Shown here piece after piece: positions 45,764 to 54,463 of a stretch of 64,000 nt of DNA. This DNA comes from JASGDC01 sp047606545 (lineage in GTDB: Bacteria > Actinomycetota > Actinomycetes > Actinomycetales > Micrococcaceae), in assembly GCA_047606545.1 (NCBI GenBank), contig JASGEI010000003.1:1-64000 (forward strand), in the 5' to 3' direction. The number at the start of each line of letters is the position of its first letter. Positions within the stretch are counted from its first letter, which is position 1. Position numbers and translations under genes: made by a program. The notes beneath the pieces were generated by a model. The model was not told the DNA's origin. It made no database searches and worked only from the letters and a program-made list of their open reading frames with translations.

Positions 45764-46572
45764 TATTCCTCACTTTGCACTACGACAAAGTCCCAAGGAT
45801 CAGAAGTAGTATCACTAACTTTTGTTTTATAACCTTCTTGTGCAAATTGCTCTGCCGCCGCAGGTAACCACAGGCTTTCACTTGCATAATGAGCAGTGTC
45901 TATAATGCAAAGTGGTGAATCTTGAGTGGCTTCTAGCGCAGGATGATGACGTAAATCACTAGTGACATAAACTTCGGCATTATTGGCACGTACCGCATCA
46001 AATAAGCTATCTCCAGCTCCACCACATACAGCGATACGAGTAATCTCTTGTTCAGGATTACCTGCAACACGGATACCAGTAACAGTAGCTGGTAATTCTT
46101 TAGCTAAGCGAGCTGCAAGATCTTTTAAAGAAGTTTTCTCTGGCAAATTTCCAACACGTCCTAGACCAAGTTCAGGAGTTTTTTCTTGTGGTATTAAAGG
46201 TTTAAATTCTTTAAGCCCACAAGCATAAGCTAACTGATCGTTTACACCTTCATGTGCAGAATCTGCATTGGTATGAGCATTATATAGCGCGATATTGTTT
46301 TTAATTAAGCGATGGATTACCGAACCCTTGTAATTAGTGGCAGCTACATTAGTAGTGCCACCTAAGTAAAGCGGGTGGTGCGAAATAATTAGTTCAGCAT
46401 CAATTTCCATAGCCTCGTCAATAACCTCATGTGTTGGATCAACGCAGAATAGTACCGTAGAAATCTCGGCATTAGGTTCACCAGTGATGAGTCCAATAGA
46501 ATCCCAACTTTCGGCAAGCTCTAATGGCCAAAGTTCTTCAGCCAAGGCAATAGTTTCTTTAAGCCTAGGCAT
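45763..46572 (-). CDS. Nif3/DUF34 family metal-binding protein
   Basis: 269 residues. Metal ligands are seen in HHPLYLGG and NAHTNADSAHEGVN, with AVCGGAGDS and a terminal HYASE. The family is widely annotated as GTP cyclohydrolase 1 type 2, but its role is unsettled. It overlaps the RNase H fusion by one base and starts 2 bases after the acetyltransferase gene. The zinc-ribbon gene that, from memory, often separates nif3 and this RNase H in actinobacteria is not here. Confidence 0.92.
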   Translation of the reverse strand: MPRLKETIALAEELWPLELAESWDSIGLITGEPNAEISTVLFCVDPTHEVIDEAMEIDAELIISHHPLYLGGTTNVAATNYKGSVIHRLIKNNIALYNAHTNADSAHEGVNDQLAYACGLKEFKPLIPQEKTPELGLGRVGNLPEKTSLKDLAARLAKELPATVTGIRVAGNPEQEITRIAVCGGAGDSLFDAVRANNAEVYVTSDLRHHPALEATQDSPLCIIDTAHYASESLWLPAAAEQFAQEGYKTKVSDTTSDPWDFVVVQSEE

Positions 46573-46574
46573 TA

Positions 46575-47171
46575 TTACAAGCTCCGTACCATGCGGGTAT
46601 GGGTAAGAATATTTTTATCTTCCACAAAGCCAGCAGCACTGAAAATTTCTTGAGTCTCGATGTCATTAATCGGAATATCAGTATGGACACCAGCAACCCC
46701 GCGAGCCCACTGTTGATCGAGGCAGTGAGTCAGTAGTTTTTCCACTGAATCTCGATGGTCCAAACGTTTTCCAATTCGAATATCTACCTTTACTGGATAA
46801 CGTTCTGCAAACTCAATTGTTGGTTGTTCGGGATTATGAATCATACCAATAATTGAACGTTCAAAATCTGTATAATTTGGTGAACTTTTAGGGTATTGTT
46901 CCTGTAAGACAGGCCACCAATTGCGATGAGCCCACGAATCCATCTTCTTGATATTTTGGGTAATCGAGATATAAGCGTTAATTCCGTATTCATCCACAGC
47001 AACTAATGTTTGCGTAGGATCTTGGAAGATATAAGGTCCTACAAAAATATGACCATAAAGGTCAGGATTACGTATTGTATTCTTAATATTTCTGCCTTTC
47101 ATGGCAGTTTTTAACGCAAGTCTATAGATGCCGGGGGTATCTACTGGTTTGAACGGTCGCATTTGTGTCAT
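46575..47171 (-). CDS. GNAT-like acetyltransferase
   Basis: 198 residues. The N-terminus (MRPFKPVDTPGIYRLALKTA) and the central FVGPYI, then the substrate strand VKVDIRIGKRLDHRDSVEKLL and GFVEDKN, resemble GNAT proteins related to the acetyltransferase-like domain of O-GlcNAcase. The R/Q-x-x-G-x-G/A acetyl-CoA loop is weak, so activity is uncertain. It heads the nif3/RNase H unit. Confidence 0.7.
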   Translation of the reverse strand: MTQMRPFKPVDTPGIYRLALKTAMKGRNIKNTIRNPDLYGHIFVGPYIFQDPTQTLVAVDEYGINAYISITQNIKKMDSWAHRNWWPVLQEQYPKSSPNYTDFERSIIGMIHNPEQPTIEFAERYPVKVDIRIGKRLDHRDSVEKLLTHCLDQQWARGVAGVHTDIPINDIETQEIFSAAGFVEDKNILTHTRMVRSL

Positions 47172-47192
47172 AAATATAATTTTACTGTGTTA

Positions 47193-47236
47193 GTCAATTC
47201 AGGTAAAAATTATCACTAAATTTTACCTGAATCGAC
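47193..47236 (-). terminator. Hairpin after the MFS operon
   Basis: attcaggtaaaa and ttttacctgaat form a stem of about 16 bp, with one mismatch and one bulge, in the 77-base gap between the end of the first MFS gene and the acetyltransferase gene (both minus). It probably ends the yaaA-MFS-MFS transcript. Confidence 0.65.
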
Positions 47237-47248
47237 GACAGTTTTGTG

Positions 47249-48472
47249 CTAAACCAGTTCTTTTTTACCTGCTGGTATGGCAATAATTACTTGTAGAATT
47301 GCCACAATAGAGACGAAAGCTAGGGAAGCATTCCAGCTATTAGTGTGTTCGCCTAAGAAACCAAAGATAAGTGGACCGGTTGCAGCGAATAAGTACCCAA
47401 TTGACTGTACCATTCCTGATAGGCGAGTGGTTTCATGATGAGCTCGACCACGAATACTAATAAGTGACAATACTGCGGTTAATGTCATTCCACATCCAGA
47501 TCCAGCAATTACGATCCATAGCATCATCAGATTTGGTAAGAATTGGATGCCTATTATCCCTATCAAGAAAGTGATACTTGATACGACGGTTGCTAGCACA
47601 TAGTTATTTCGATTACGCATTAGCATCGGTACTAGGAAACCACTAGCAATTCCAAAAATTTGGAAAATAAATAAATGGATGCCTGTTTCTACAGGAGCAG
47701 TACCACGTGAAATTTCTACAGTAGGCAACCAGTTTACTAATGTGAAAAATAAAGTACACTGAGTAGCCATCATAATAGTTAGCATCCATGCGCCACTTTG
47801 TTTCCAAACTGGAGTCTCTGAAATTTGTTCTGGCTCAATAATCTCATCGGTAATTGGATTTTGATTAGCTAACCTAAATATCCATAGTGCCCCAACTAGG
47901 GCTACTGGAAGTGCCCAAAAAGCTAATGCGCCTTGCCAACCAAGTAGATTCCCTAATGGTACAGCTACGCCTGAGGCAAGAGCAGCACCGCCACCGATAC
48001 AACCAGCGTAAATACTAGTTGCTAGTGAGATATTTCCTTTATAATCACGGCGGATAATTGTGGGAATTAGCACATCGCCAAAGGTAATAGCTGATCCAAT
48101 GATTATGGTGCCTAGCCACAGACCGCTAGGTCCGCCGTAAGAACGGATTAGAGTACCGATTGATAGGAAGATCAATGCTAGTACTACAGCTCGTTCGGTA
48201 CCTAGTCGCTTTGAAAAACGAGGAACCAGTGGAGAAACCAGTGCGAAAGCGACAAGTGGTAGGGAACTTAGAATTCCTTGAGCACTTTCACTAAGTTTCA
48301 TGTCTTTACCGATTTGCGGTAGTAGTGGACCCACAGAGGTAATTGCTGGTCTCATGTTTAAAGCCACTAAAAAGACTAGAGCTGTAATAAATGTGGCTAG
48401 AGTTAGACTTGTTTTTGATGATTGTAGGTAGGTTGATTGCTTACTATTGTTTAGGGCGGTTTTGTTGTCCAC
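47249..48472 (-). CDS. MFS transporter, CynX/NimT-like (paralogue 1)
   Basis: 407 residues from a GTG at 48472 that has AAAGGA upstream; the longer frame overlaps the neighbour. Twelve hydrophobic segments are visible. The opening ALNMRPAITSVGPLLPQIG and the motif RFSKRLGTERAVVLAL place it with the cyanate/nitroimidazole (CynX/NimT) group. It is similar along its length to the next gene. The substrate is unknown. Confidence 0.88.
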   Translation of the reverse strand: MDNKTALNNSKQSTYLQSSKTSLTLATFITALVFLVALNMRPAITSVGPLLPQIGKDMKLSESAQGILSSLPLVAFALVSPLVPRFSKRLGTERAVVLALIFLSIGTLIRSYGGPSGLWLGTIIIGSAITFGDVLIPTIIRRDYKGNISLATSIYAGCIGGGAALASGVAVPLGNLLGWQGALAFWALPVALVGALWIFRLANQNPITDEIIEPEQISETPVWKQSGAWMLTIMMATQCTLFFTLVNWLPTVEISRGTAPVETGIHLFIFQIFGIASGFLVPMLMRNRNNYVLATVVSSITFLIGIIGIQFLPNLMMLWIVIAGSGCGMTLTAVLSLISIRGRAHHETTRLSGMVQSIGYLFAATGPLIFGFLGEHTNSWNASLAFVSIVAILQVIIAIPAGKKELV

Positions 48473-48482
48473 TAACGTTCCT

Positions 48483-49676
48483 TTAATGTTTGTACAACAG
48501 TTTCTCTTTTCCAGCTGGGAAAGCAATTATTAACTGGAAGATAGAAATTGTAGCAAGGAAAATTAGTGATGTTTTCCAATTTCCGGTGTGTTCGCCAAAG
48601 TATCCAAAAAGTGATGGTCCGAATGCCGCTAGTAGGTATCCGATAGATTGTGCCATGCCTGATAACCTAGTAGTTCTATGGGTAGTGTGACCTCGTAAAC
48701 TAATCAAAGCGAGAACTGTAGGCATTGACATTCCGGAGCCAATTCCACAAATTGCTACCCAGATACCCCCTAGGTTTGGAACAAGTAATAATCCAGTGAT
48801 TCCGATAATTAAAGGAATAGTTGCGCTAATAGTCGCAGGTAGTTGACTATAAGGGTTACGCATCAAAAATGGAACCAAGAAACCACTTAAAATACTGATG
48901 GTTTGGTAAATAAATAGGTGTATACCAGCTTCATTAGCAGTAAGACCTCGTGAAATTTCTAATGTTGGAATCCAGTTCACTAATGTATAGAAGATAGTGC
49001 CTTGAGTAGCCATCATTCCAGTTAGTATCCAAGCAGTCTTATTCGCCCAAACATTTTCATCGCTGGCAGCTTCATCAGCAGTTGGAGCAGTTTCAAACAC
49101 CGGTTTTGGAATTGTACGCAGAATCCACAAAGTAGCAACTACTAAAGCTGGTATAGCCCAAAATGCTAGTGCAACTTTCCAATTTGTTGCATGTGCAATT
49201 GGTGCTGCAAGAGCAGAGGCAATTGAAGCTGCTAGACTGATGCAGGCAGAGTAAATACTGGTGGCTAATGAAATATGCCCAGAATAATCACGTCTTACTA
49301 AAGTAGGTACTAGTACGTTTCCGACGGCAATAGCACTACCAATAATGAAGGTTCCTAACCAAAGTCCAGTCATTCCAGCGTAAGAACGTAAAATAGTGCC
49401 AGCAGCTAAGACTATTAAGGAAATAAAAATTGTGCGTTCAATACCAAGGCGGCTAGAAAATCGGTGCACAATCGGAGAGATTGTCGCAAAAGCTAGTAAT
49501 GGTAAAGCTCCAAGCACTCCTTGCAAACTTTCGCCAAGATTAAGCTCTTTGCCCAGTTCGGGAAGTATTGGTCCCACAGAAGTTAGTGCTGGTCGTAAAT
49601 TTAACGCGACTAGGTATACCAAAGCTGTTATTACAGTGGCATAGCGGGCATTAAACTTTAGTAAATCTTGTTGCAA
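48483..49676 (-). CDS. MFS transporter, CynX/NimT-like (paralogue 2)
   Basis: 397 residues from a TTG preceded by AGGGGAAA. Twelve hydrophobic segments, with ALNLRPALTSVGPILPELG and RFSSRLGIERTIF, mirror paralogue 1, so the pair arose by tandem duplication. Both end in a similar motif (AFPAGKEKL / AIPAGKKEL). It lies 10 bases after yaaA and 10 before paralogue 1, indicating an operon. Confidence 0.88.
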   Translation of the reverse strand: MQQDLLKFNARYATVITALVYLVALNLRPALTSVGPILPELGKELNLGESLQGVLGALPLLAFATISPIVHRFSSRLGIERTIFISLIVLAAGTILRSYAGMTGLWLGTFIIGSAIAVGNVLVPTLVRRDYSGHISLATSIYSACISLAASIASALAAPIAHATNWKVALAFWAIPALVVATLWILRTIPKPVFETAPTADEAASDENVWANKTAWILTGMMATQGTIFYTLVNWIPTLEISRGLTANEAGIHLFIYQTISILSGFLVPFLMRNPYSQLPATISATIPLIIGITGLLLVPNLGGIWVAICGIGSGMSMPTVLALISLRGHTTHRTTRLSGMAQSIGYLLAAFGPSLFGYFGEHTGNWKTSLIFLATISIFQLIIAFPAGKEKLLYKH

Positions 49677-49686
49677 TTAATTTCCC

Positions 49687-50430
49687 CTAGATTACTTCTA
49701 AAATCCAAGGAGTTTTACCTTTAGGTTCAATCAACTCTACTTGCCATTTTTTATTAAGAACTTCTGCAATATCTTCAATTGTTTTAAGTTGTTTGCGGCT
49801 TTGTAGTAATTCGTGAGTAACTAGACCTCGCGTTTGTTTCGCCATATGTGTAATGACTTTTTTCTTACCGTTAACCATCTCAAATGGCTTAATTAAAACA
49901 GTTTTTTCTGCTGGAGTAGGGTAGGCATTTTGGTAAGTGCCAGATCGACAATCTACAAAAATTTCATCTTCATTGAAAGGCAGTTTAAACTGTTTCTTCC
50001 ACCAAGTAGCTAAATTCCCTAGCCTACTTAGCTTTACACTCATCGAAAGGCGATATGCAGGTATTTTATCAGCAAGTGAAATCAAACCCCAGAGTGCCGA
50101 TTGCACAAAAACACTTTTATGAGCTTTCTCTTGTTGTGCTGAAGTTAATGAATTGTAATCCAAAGCATCGTAAAGCACGCCGTTATAGACTTGATGAGCT
50201 GGTTGTGTTGGTTCTTCAAGCAAGCGTGTATTGCGTTGCACTTCCGATACAATTGTTTTGCCCACACCAAGGACCGTCAAAGCATTTTTTTGTTTAGAAA
50301 CTTTAATTAAGTTAGTTAAAACTTTGGTGCGCGCAGCTTTTAATTCTGGAAAACTCAAATTATCCAAGTTTACTGGCTCGCCTTTTATGGCAGTATTCTT
50401 TGTCTCAGAAGGTGGCAATAAAATAATCAA
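49687..50430 (-). CDS. yaaA: Peroxide stress protein YaaA (DUF328)
   Basis: 247 residues. It begins MIILLPPSETKN, as the family does, and has VYNGVLYDALDY, LWGLISLADKIPAYRLSM and VITHMAKQTRGLV. YaaA lowers intracellular iron damage during peroxide stress in E. coli and binds DNA; the mechanism is uncertain. It is first in a unit with the two MFS genes. Confidence 0.92.
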   Translation of the reverse strand: MIILLPPSETKNTAIKGEPVNLDNLSFPELKAARTKVLTNLIKVSKQKNALTVLGVGKTIVSEVQRNTRLLEEPTQPAHQVYNGVLYDALDYNSLTSAQQEKAHKSVFVQSALWGLISLADKIPAYRLSMSVKLSRLGNLATWWKKQFKLPFNEDEIFVDCRSGTYQNAYPTPAEKTVLIKPFEMVNGKKKVITHMAKQTRGLVTHELLQSRKQLKTIEDIAEVLNKKWQVELIEPKGKTPWILEVI

Positions 50431-50536
50431 GGTAATTTCCTAAGTAATGATTAAGTATCTGTAATCCAAGCATTGTTAAAATAGAATTAGCAGATATTTG
50501 TGTAACAACTCACAATTACTAGCTTAGGAGTCAAAA

Positions 50537-51049
50537 ATGAAAATCACAACTAAGTTCGAAAATAATGTACTTCCGACTGACTATGCAATTGGGGCAGGAG
50601 AGAAGGACAGTGTGCGTGGAAATCCAGTAAGATCTTTCCCATTTACACTTGAAGATGTGCCAGAGGGTACTAACACTCTAGCAATTACCTTTATTGATTA
50701 TGATGCTGTTCCAGTTTGTGCATTCCCATGGATTCATTGGCTAGCAGTTAATATCCCAGGTGATTTTACTGAAATTCCTGACGATTACAGTAGGGAAGAT
50801 AAGGAACACGTAAAAGGTAAGAGTAGTTTAGCCAGTGGTCTTTTGGATGAAGATAACTCTGATATTGATACTTTATACGTTGGCCCAATGCCACCTGATA
50901 AAGACCACGATTACACTTTGACAGTCTACGCCCTCGATGCCGAGTTAGATCTCAAAGAAGGTTTTTACTTGAATGAGTTCTTCAAAGCTGCAAAAGATCA
51001 TACTTTGGATAAAGCAACCACTACTTTAATTGGTAAAACTAAAGCATAG
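50537..51049 (+). CDS. PEBP (YbhB/YbcL, Raf kinase inhibitor-like) family protein
   Basis: 170 residues. The ligand-pocket motif is visible as FIDYDAVP...PWIHWLAVNIP, with DHDYTLTVYALDAEL near the end. Bacterial PEBPs bind anionic ligands; the role is unknown. It has no signal peptide, so it is cytoplasmic. AGGAGT precedes the ATG. It is monocistronic before rnpB. Confidence 0.9.
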   Translation: MKITTKFENNVLPTDYAIGAGEKDSVRGNPVRSFPFTLEDVPEGTNTLAITFIDYDAVPVCAFPWIHWLAVNIPGDFTEIPDDYSREDKEHVKGKSSLASGLLDEDNSDIDTLYVGPMPPDKDHDYTLTVYALDAELDLKEGFYLNEFFKAAKDHTLDKATTTLIGKTKA

Positions 51050-51084
51050 ATTTCGATTTACTAAGTTTTAGCTTTACACTTGAG

Positions 51085-51440
51085 GGTGGGTAGGGCATCT
51101 GGACGGTTGCGTTAGCATTTTGCTACCGAGGAACGTCCGGGCTCCATAGAGCAGCATGGTGGATAACGTCCACTTAAGGTAACTTACAGGCTAGTGCCAC
51201 AGAAAATAGACCGCCAATATTTTGGTAAGGGTGAAACGGTGGTGTAAGAGACCACCAGTCCCACTAGTGATAGTCGGGAGCTAGGTAAACCCCATGCGGA
51301 GCAAGAGCAGGCAGGTATCGTTGAGGCGGCTCGCTAAGATACCGGGTGGCTCGCTTGAGCTTACGAGCAATCGTAAGCCTAGATGGATAACCGTCACTCA
51401 TTTTGAGTACAGAACCCGGCGTATATGATGCCCTATCCTT
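51085..51440 (+). ncRNA. rnpB: RNase P RNA (bacterial type A)
   Basis: The 5' and 3' ends pair (gtagggcatc with gatgccctat). The catalytic-core words GAGGAACGTCCGGGCTCC-like (51129-51144) near the 5' end, GGGTGAAACGGTG, GCGGAGCAAGAGCAG-like and the 3' ACAGAACCCGGCGTAT region are all present. The RNA matures tRNA 5' ends. It ends directly upstream of the hipBA promoter. Confidence 0.96.
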
Positions 51441-51447
51441 TTATTTT

Positions 51448-51494
51448 TTATTACCGTTAAGGAATATTGCACTTTTATTACTTAACGGTAATAA
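51448..51494. promoter_or_regulatory. HipB-type operator with hipBA promoter
   Basis: Two perfectly inverted 13-base arms (ttattaccgttaa, 51448-51460; ttaacggtaataa, 51482-51494) are separated by 21 bases. A TATAAT (51497-51502) directly follows and a further ggtaataa half-site occurs at 51514-51521. This is the arrangement expected for autorepression by HipB with or without HipA. Confidence 0.65.
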
Positions 51495-51524
51495 GATATA
51501 ATTATTACGAAGAGGTAATAAATT

Positions 51525-51782
51525 ATGAGTCAAGAGTTAAAGATTCCATTATTAGATATGACTAATTTAGCCAGAGTTATCAGGCATGCAAGGCAACAGC
51601 GTGGTTTATCTCAGATAGAAATAGCTACCGAACTTGGCGTATCTCAGCGTTTTATTTCTGAGCTTGAGCAGGGCAAAACTAAGCGGCTTGATGATGATTT
51701 TCTATTTCTTCTTCGTAGAATGGGTATTACATTGGAGTGCTCATTAAATCTAGATGCATTACCAAAGGAAAATAATGGCTGA
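51525..51782 (+). CDS. hipB: HipB-like antitoxin, XRE family
   Basis: 85 residues. An XRE helix-turn-helix (RQQRGLSQIEIATELGVSQRF with ISELEQGK) occupies most of the chain. It overlaps hipA by 8 bases. As in other hipBA modules it should repress its own operon through the upstream inverted repeat and neutralise HipA. The C-terminal tail is short. Confidence 0.9.
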   Translation: MSQELKIPLLDMTNLARVIRHARQQRGLSQIEIATELGVSQRFISELEQGKTKRLDDDFLFLLRRMGITLECSLNLDALPKENNG

Positions 51783-53034
51783 AGTTGATGTCTACCTATA
51801 CGGCACTCATATTGGTACATTGAGCCAGCTAAAAAATAAGTACGAACTGCGTTGGACTCATGAAGCTATTTCACGTTTTGGTTTTGGGGCAGAGTGTCTT
51901 TCTGATAGGTTACCTATTGGTTTTGAAGCCAAAACTGCAGATATTGAGTCATTTTTTGGTGGATTATTGCCAGAAGCAGCCGGTCTAAAAGTACTAGCTC
52001 GAAGAGCAAAATGCCCTGAAAATGATTTATTGGGTCTACTGAAATACACTACGCCAGACCTTCCAGGGGCAGTAGTTTTAGATAAGAGACAAGATGGAAA
52101 CTACTTGCCGATAGATGATAAAGGCATCGAAAAAAAGATGAAAAATACTGGCCGATACCCTCTAGGAAATGTAGGTGGTGGTGGCTCACTAACTGGTTAT
52201 CAACCTAAAATAACATTGACTCGTTTCGGTGAGGAATGGTTTGATAGTGATAATGGCGCTACAAGTACCCACATTCTTAAGCCAAGTAGTAAAGAGCATG
52301 AAAGATCAGCATGGTGGGAACATTATTGTCTTTGTTTAGCTAGGGAACTTAAGCTATGCAACTTTACTACAGTTGTAACTACTTTCGGCCAAACTCCTGC
52401 TTTAGTTATTGAGCGTTTTGATAGGAAAATAAAAGATAAGTTTCAGGTGGAAAAAATCCACCAAGAAGACTTTTCACAAGTTCTAGGAGTTGGTTGGGAT
52501 AGCGATGCAAAATTTGAACACAATAATCCCAAAAGCTCTTATAAGAACATAGCAGCAGTACTTAAGTCATTGCCAAATATTTCTGCTGTTGAAAAGTCGC
52601 TGAATTTTCTTATGTATTCATTGCTTTTTAACCTTTGTATTGGAAATACTGATGCACATACAAAAAACCACGGACTATTAAAGCCTAAAGATGGTGAAGA
52701 AAATCTTGCGCCACTGTATGATCTTTTTCCGTTAGCACTTAGTTATGAAGGCACTAAAAGTATGGCTTTGTCAGTAAATGATAAAACATACTTAGGGAGT
52801 ATTAGCTTAGATGATGTGTTAACTGAAATAAAATCTTGGAAAGTGCCGATTAAGAATCTGGAAATAATAGTTACAGAATTTCTAGAAAAACTTAAAAAAG
52901 CAAATAGCTCAATTGATATTCCTGAAGCTGGTAAACATTTGCCTAAATATATAGATATAGTATGTTCCAGATTATTGGAGGGCAAAGCTGCATTCCCAGT
53001 TACACCTATCCCTTTTATTCTTACAAAAATGTAA
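51775..53034 (+). CDS. hipA: HipA-family Ser/Thr protein kinase toxin
   Basis: 419 residues from the ATG at 51775 inside the end of hipB; the longer frame from 51754 lies within hipB. The glycine-rich loop is GGGSLTGYQPK, with S138 at the site of regulatory autophosphorylation in E. coli HipA. Catalytic D293 and N298 lie in NTDAHTKN, and the metal Asp D316 in LYDLFPL. E. coli HipA phosphorylates glutamyl-tRNA synthetase to cause growth arrest; the target here is unknown. It appears intact. Confidence 0.92.
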   Translation: MAEVDVYLYGTHIGTLSQLKNKYELRWTHEAISRFGFGAECLSDRLPIGFEAKTADIESFFGGLLPEAAGLKVLARRAKCPENDLLGLLKYTTPDLPGAVVLDKRQDGNYLPIDDKGIEKKMKNTGRYPLGNVGGGGSLTGYQPKITLTRFGEEWFDSDNGATSTHILKPSSKEHERSAWWEHYCLCLARELKLCNFTTVVTTFGQTPALVIERFDRKIKDKFQVEKIHQEDFSQVLGVGWDSDAKFEHNNPKSSYKNIAAVLKSLPNISAVEKSLNFLMYSLLFNLCIGNTDAHTKNHGLLKPKDGEENLAPLYDLFPLALSYEGTKSMALSVNDKTYLGSISLDDVLTEIKSWKVPIKNLEIIVTEFLEKLKKANSSIDIPEAGKHLPKYIDIVCSRLLEGKAAFPVTPIPFILTKM

Positions 53035-53056
53035 GGTATTTTCTGGTGAAAATATA

Positions 53057-53102
53057 AAAATGGCTGTGTTAACCGAAAAGTTTCGACTAACACAGCCATT
53101 TT
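53057..53102. terminator. Bidirectional terminator after hipBA
   Basis: aaaatggctgtgtta (53057-53071) pairs perfectly with taacacagccatttt (53088-53102), and the loop holds a further cgaaa/tttcg pair. It separates hipA from the convergent membrane-protein gene. Confidence 0.85.
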
Positions 53103-53120
53103 GTGTCTATTGAAAGAGGA

Positions 53121-54398
53121 TTAAGCTCGCATATGTTTACGATGTCTAGTGAATACCAATCCACCACAAACCACAGACCAAATAATCAAAGTAATTAGTG
53201 GTTGCATATAAACACCTGGGTCGTGGAAGTACGCTGCAGCACGAACTAATGAACCGCCTGCGCCAACTGTTAAATGTTGACCAAAATTACCCCAGAATGT
53301 TGGCAAGAATAATTGTGGAATTGCCAGTCCAGAGATTGGGTTTGCCAGCAGCATCGTAATTGGAATGGAAATACCAAGACCTTTAGGACCAAATATCACA
53401 TAAGTAGCCACAATAAATGATGAAGTTGCAAAAATACCAAGGCTCAAAGCTCCTGATATTGCCCAGTAGTGATGAGGGATTACATCAAACCAAACACCTA
53501 GGATTAGGTATACGAGAGTTCCGGCAAGTAGTGCATAAAGGAGTAGTGCTGTAAAGCGTTGGGTTTTCCCGGCTACTGCTTGGGCAATGAACATGCCACC
53601 AATCATGCCACCAAATACCATAGGCATTGCAAGTGCTGCGATATCGAATGTTGATTTATGTGCGGGAATTACATCAGTAACTTTTAACTCAACTTGTGGC
53701 GCATTTTGCAGGTTGCTAGCCATTTGTTGTATTGCTTGTGTACCTTGTGGTCCAGATTGTACGGCTTGCATCATTTGTTGCATACTTTTAGTCATTTGAG
53801 CATTTTGTTGCTCATCCATTGTGGTTTGTAGTGTCTGAGCAAGTTGTGTAGGAATAGCGTTAAGAGCGTTACCGTTAGCGCTTGCAGTTAGTACTTCTGG
53901 ATTTGGCATGTTCATAATTAAAGCACCGAAAACTTCACGGTCTTTCATTTTTTGTACAGCTTCGTCACGGCTACTAACAGATACTAAGTCAATTTTATCG
54001 CCACCATTTTTCTGCATATTCTCTTTTATTGTTTGGACTTGTTGAGCATTATTTCCAGTTACTGCGATTGGAATATTGTGTGGTTTTGCAGCTTTAGAAG
54101 GCCATAAAAATGCTAGTGCGATTATTGAAACTACAGCAGCTGCGGCGATAGCTATCCCAAAAGTTTTCGGCCAAGGCGCTTTTGGGTGTACTGGTTTTTC
54201 ATCGCTAGGCTTTTTTGTGGCTTTTTTTGGTTGCTGTGCCTTCTCAGCTTTTTCTAAATATTCTTTAAAAGATTCTTTTGAACTTTTTTGAGTTTTTGGT
54301 TTGTCATTATTTTTATTGTTATTTGCAAACCTAGTTTTCAAGGAATCAAACCCTTTTATAAGCCTGTCCTTTGTATTCATCGCTTTGTCGTTACTCAC
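53121..54398 (-). CDS. YhgE/Pip-like or ABC-2-type membrane protein
   Basis: 425 residues. A highly charged N-terminal ~75 residues precede one helix (about 80-103), a ~150-residue extracytoplasmic domain rich in Gln/Met/Asn, then about five C-terminal helices. This topology resembles YhgE/Pip and ABC-2 permease subunits without an ATPase. Its substrate is unknown. It is divergent from a TetR gene, and the spacer contains an 8-2-8 palindrome, so it is probably a target of that repressor. Confidence 0.75.
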   Translation of the reverse strand: MSNDKAMNTKDRLIKGFDSLKTRFANNNKNNDKPKTQKSSKESFKEYLEKAEKAQQPKKATKKPSDEKPVHPKAPWPKTFGIAIAAAAVVSIIALAFLWPSKAAKPHNIPIAVTGNNAQQVQTIKENMQKNGGDKIDLVSVSSRDEAVQKMKDREVFGALIMNMPNPEVLTASANGNALNAIPTQLAQTLQTTMDEQQNAQMTKSMQQMMQAVQSGPQGTQAIQQMASNLQNAPQVELKVTDVIPAHKSTFDIAALAMPMVFGGMIGGMFIAQAVAGKTQRFTALLLYALLAGTLVYLILGVWFDVIPHHYWAISGALSLGIFATSSFIVATYVIFGPKGLGISIPITMLLANPISGLAIPQLFLPTFWGNFGQHLTVGAGGSLVRAAAYFHDPGVYMQPLITLIIWSVVCGGLVFTRHRKHMRA

Positions 54399-54420
54399 CC
54401 AAGTGCCTTTCTTAAAGCTA

Positions 54421-54438
54421 ATTCAACAAGTGTTGAAT
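54421..54438. promoter_or_regulatory. Palindromic operator between TetR and membrane-protein genes
   Basis: attcaaca-ag-tgttgaat is a perfect 8-2-8 inverted repeat in the 65-base divergent spacer. It is a fitting site for a dimeric TetR repressor controlling both genes. Confidence 0.65.
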
Positions 54439-54450
54439 TATATATTATAC

Positions 54451-54456
54451 TATAAT
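54451..54456 (+). promoter_or_regulatory. Candidate -10 box for leaderless tetR-type gene
   Basis: TATAAT ends 7 bases before the ATG at 54464, and no ribosome site lies between. The likely transcript start falls at the ATG. Confidence 0.5.
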
Positions 54457-54463
54457 TATAGAT

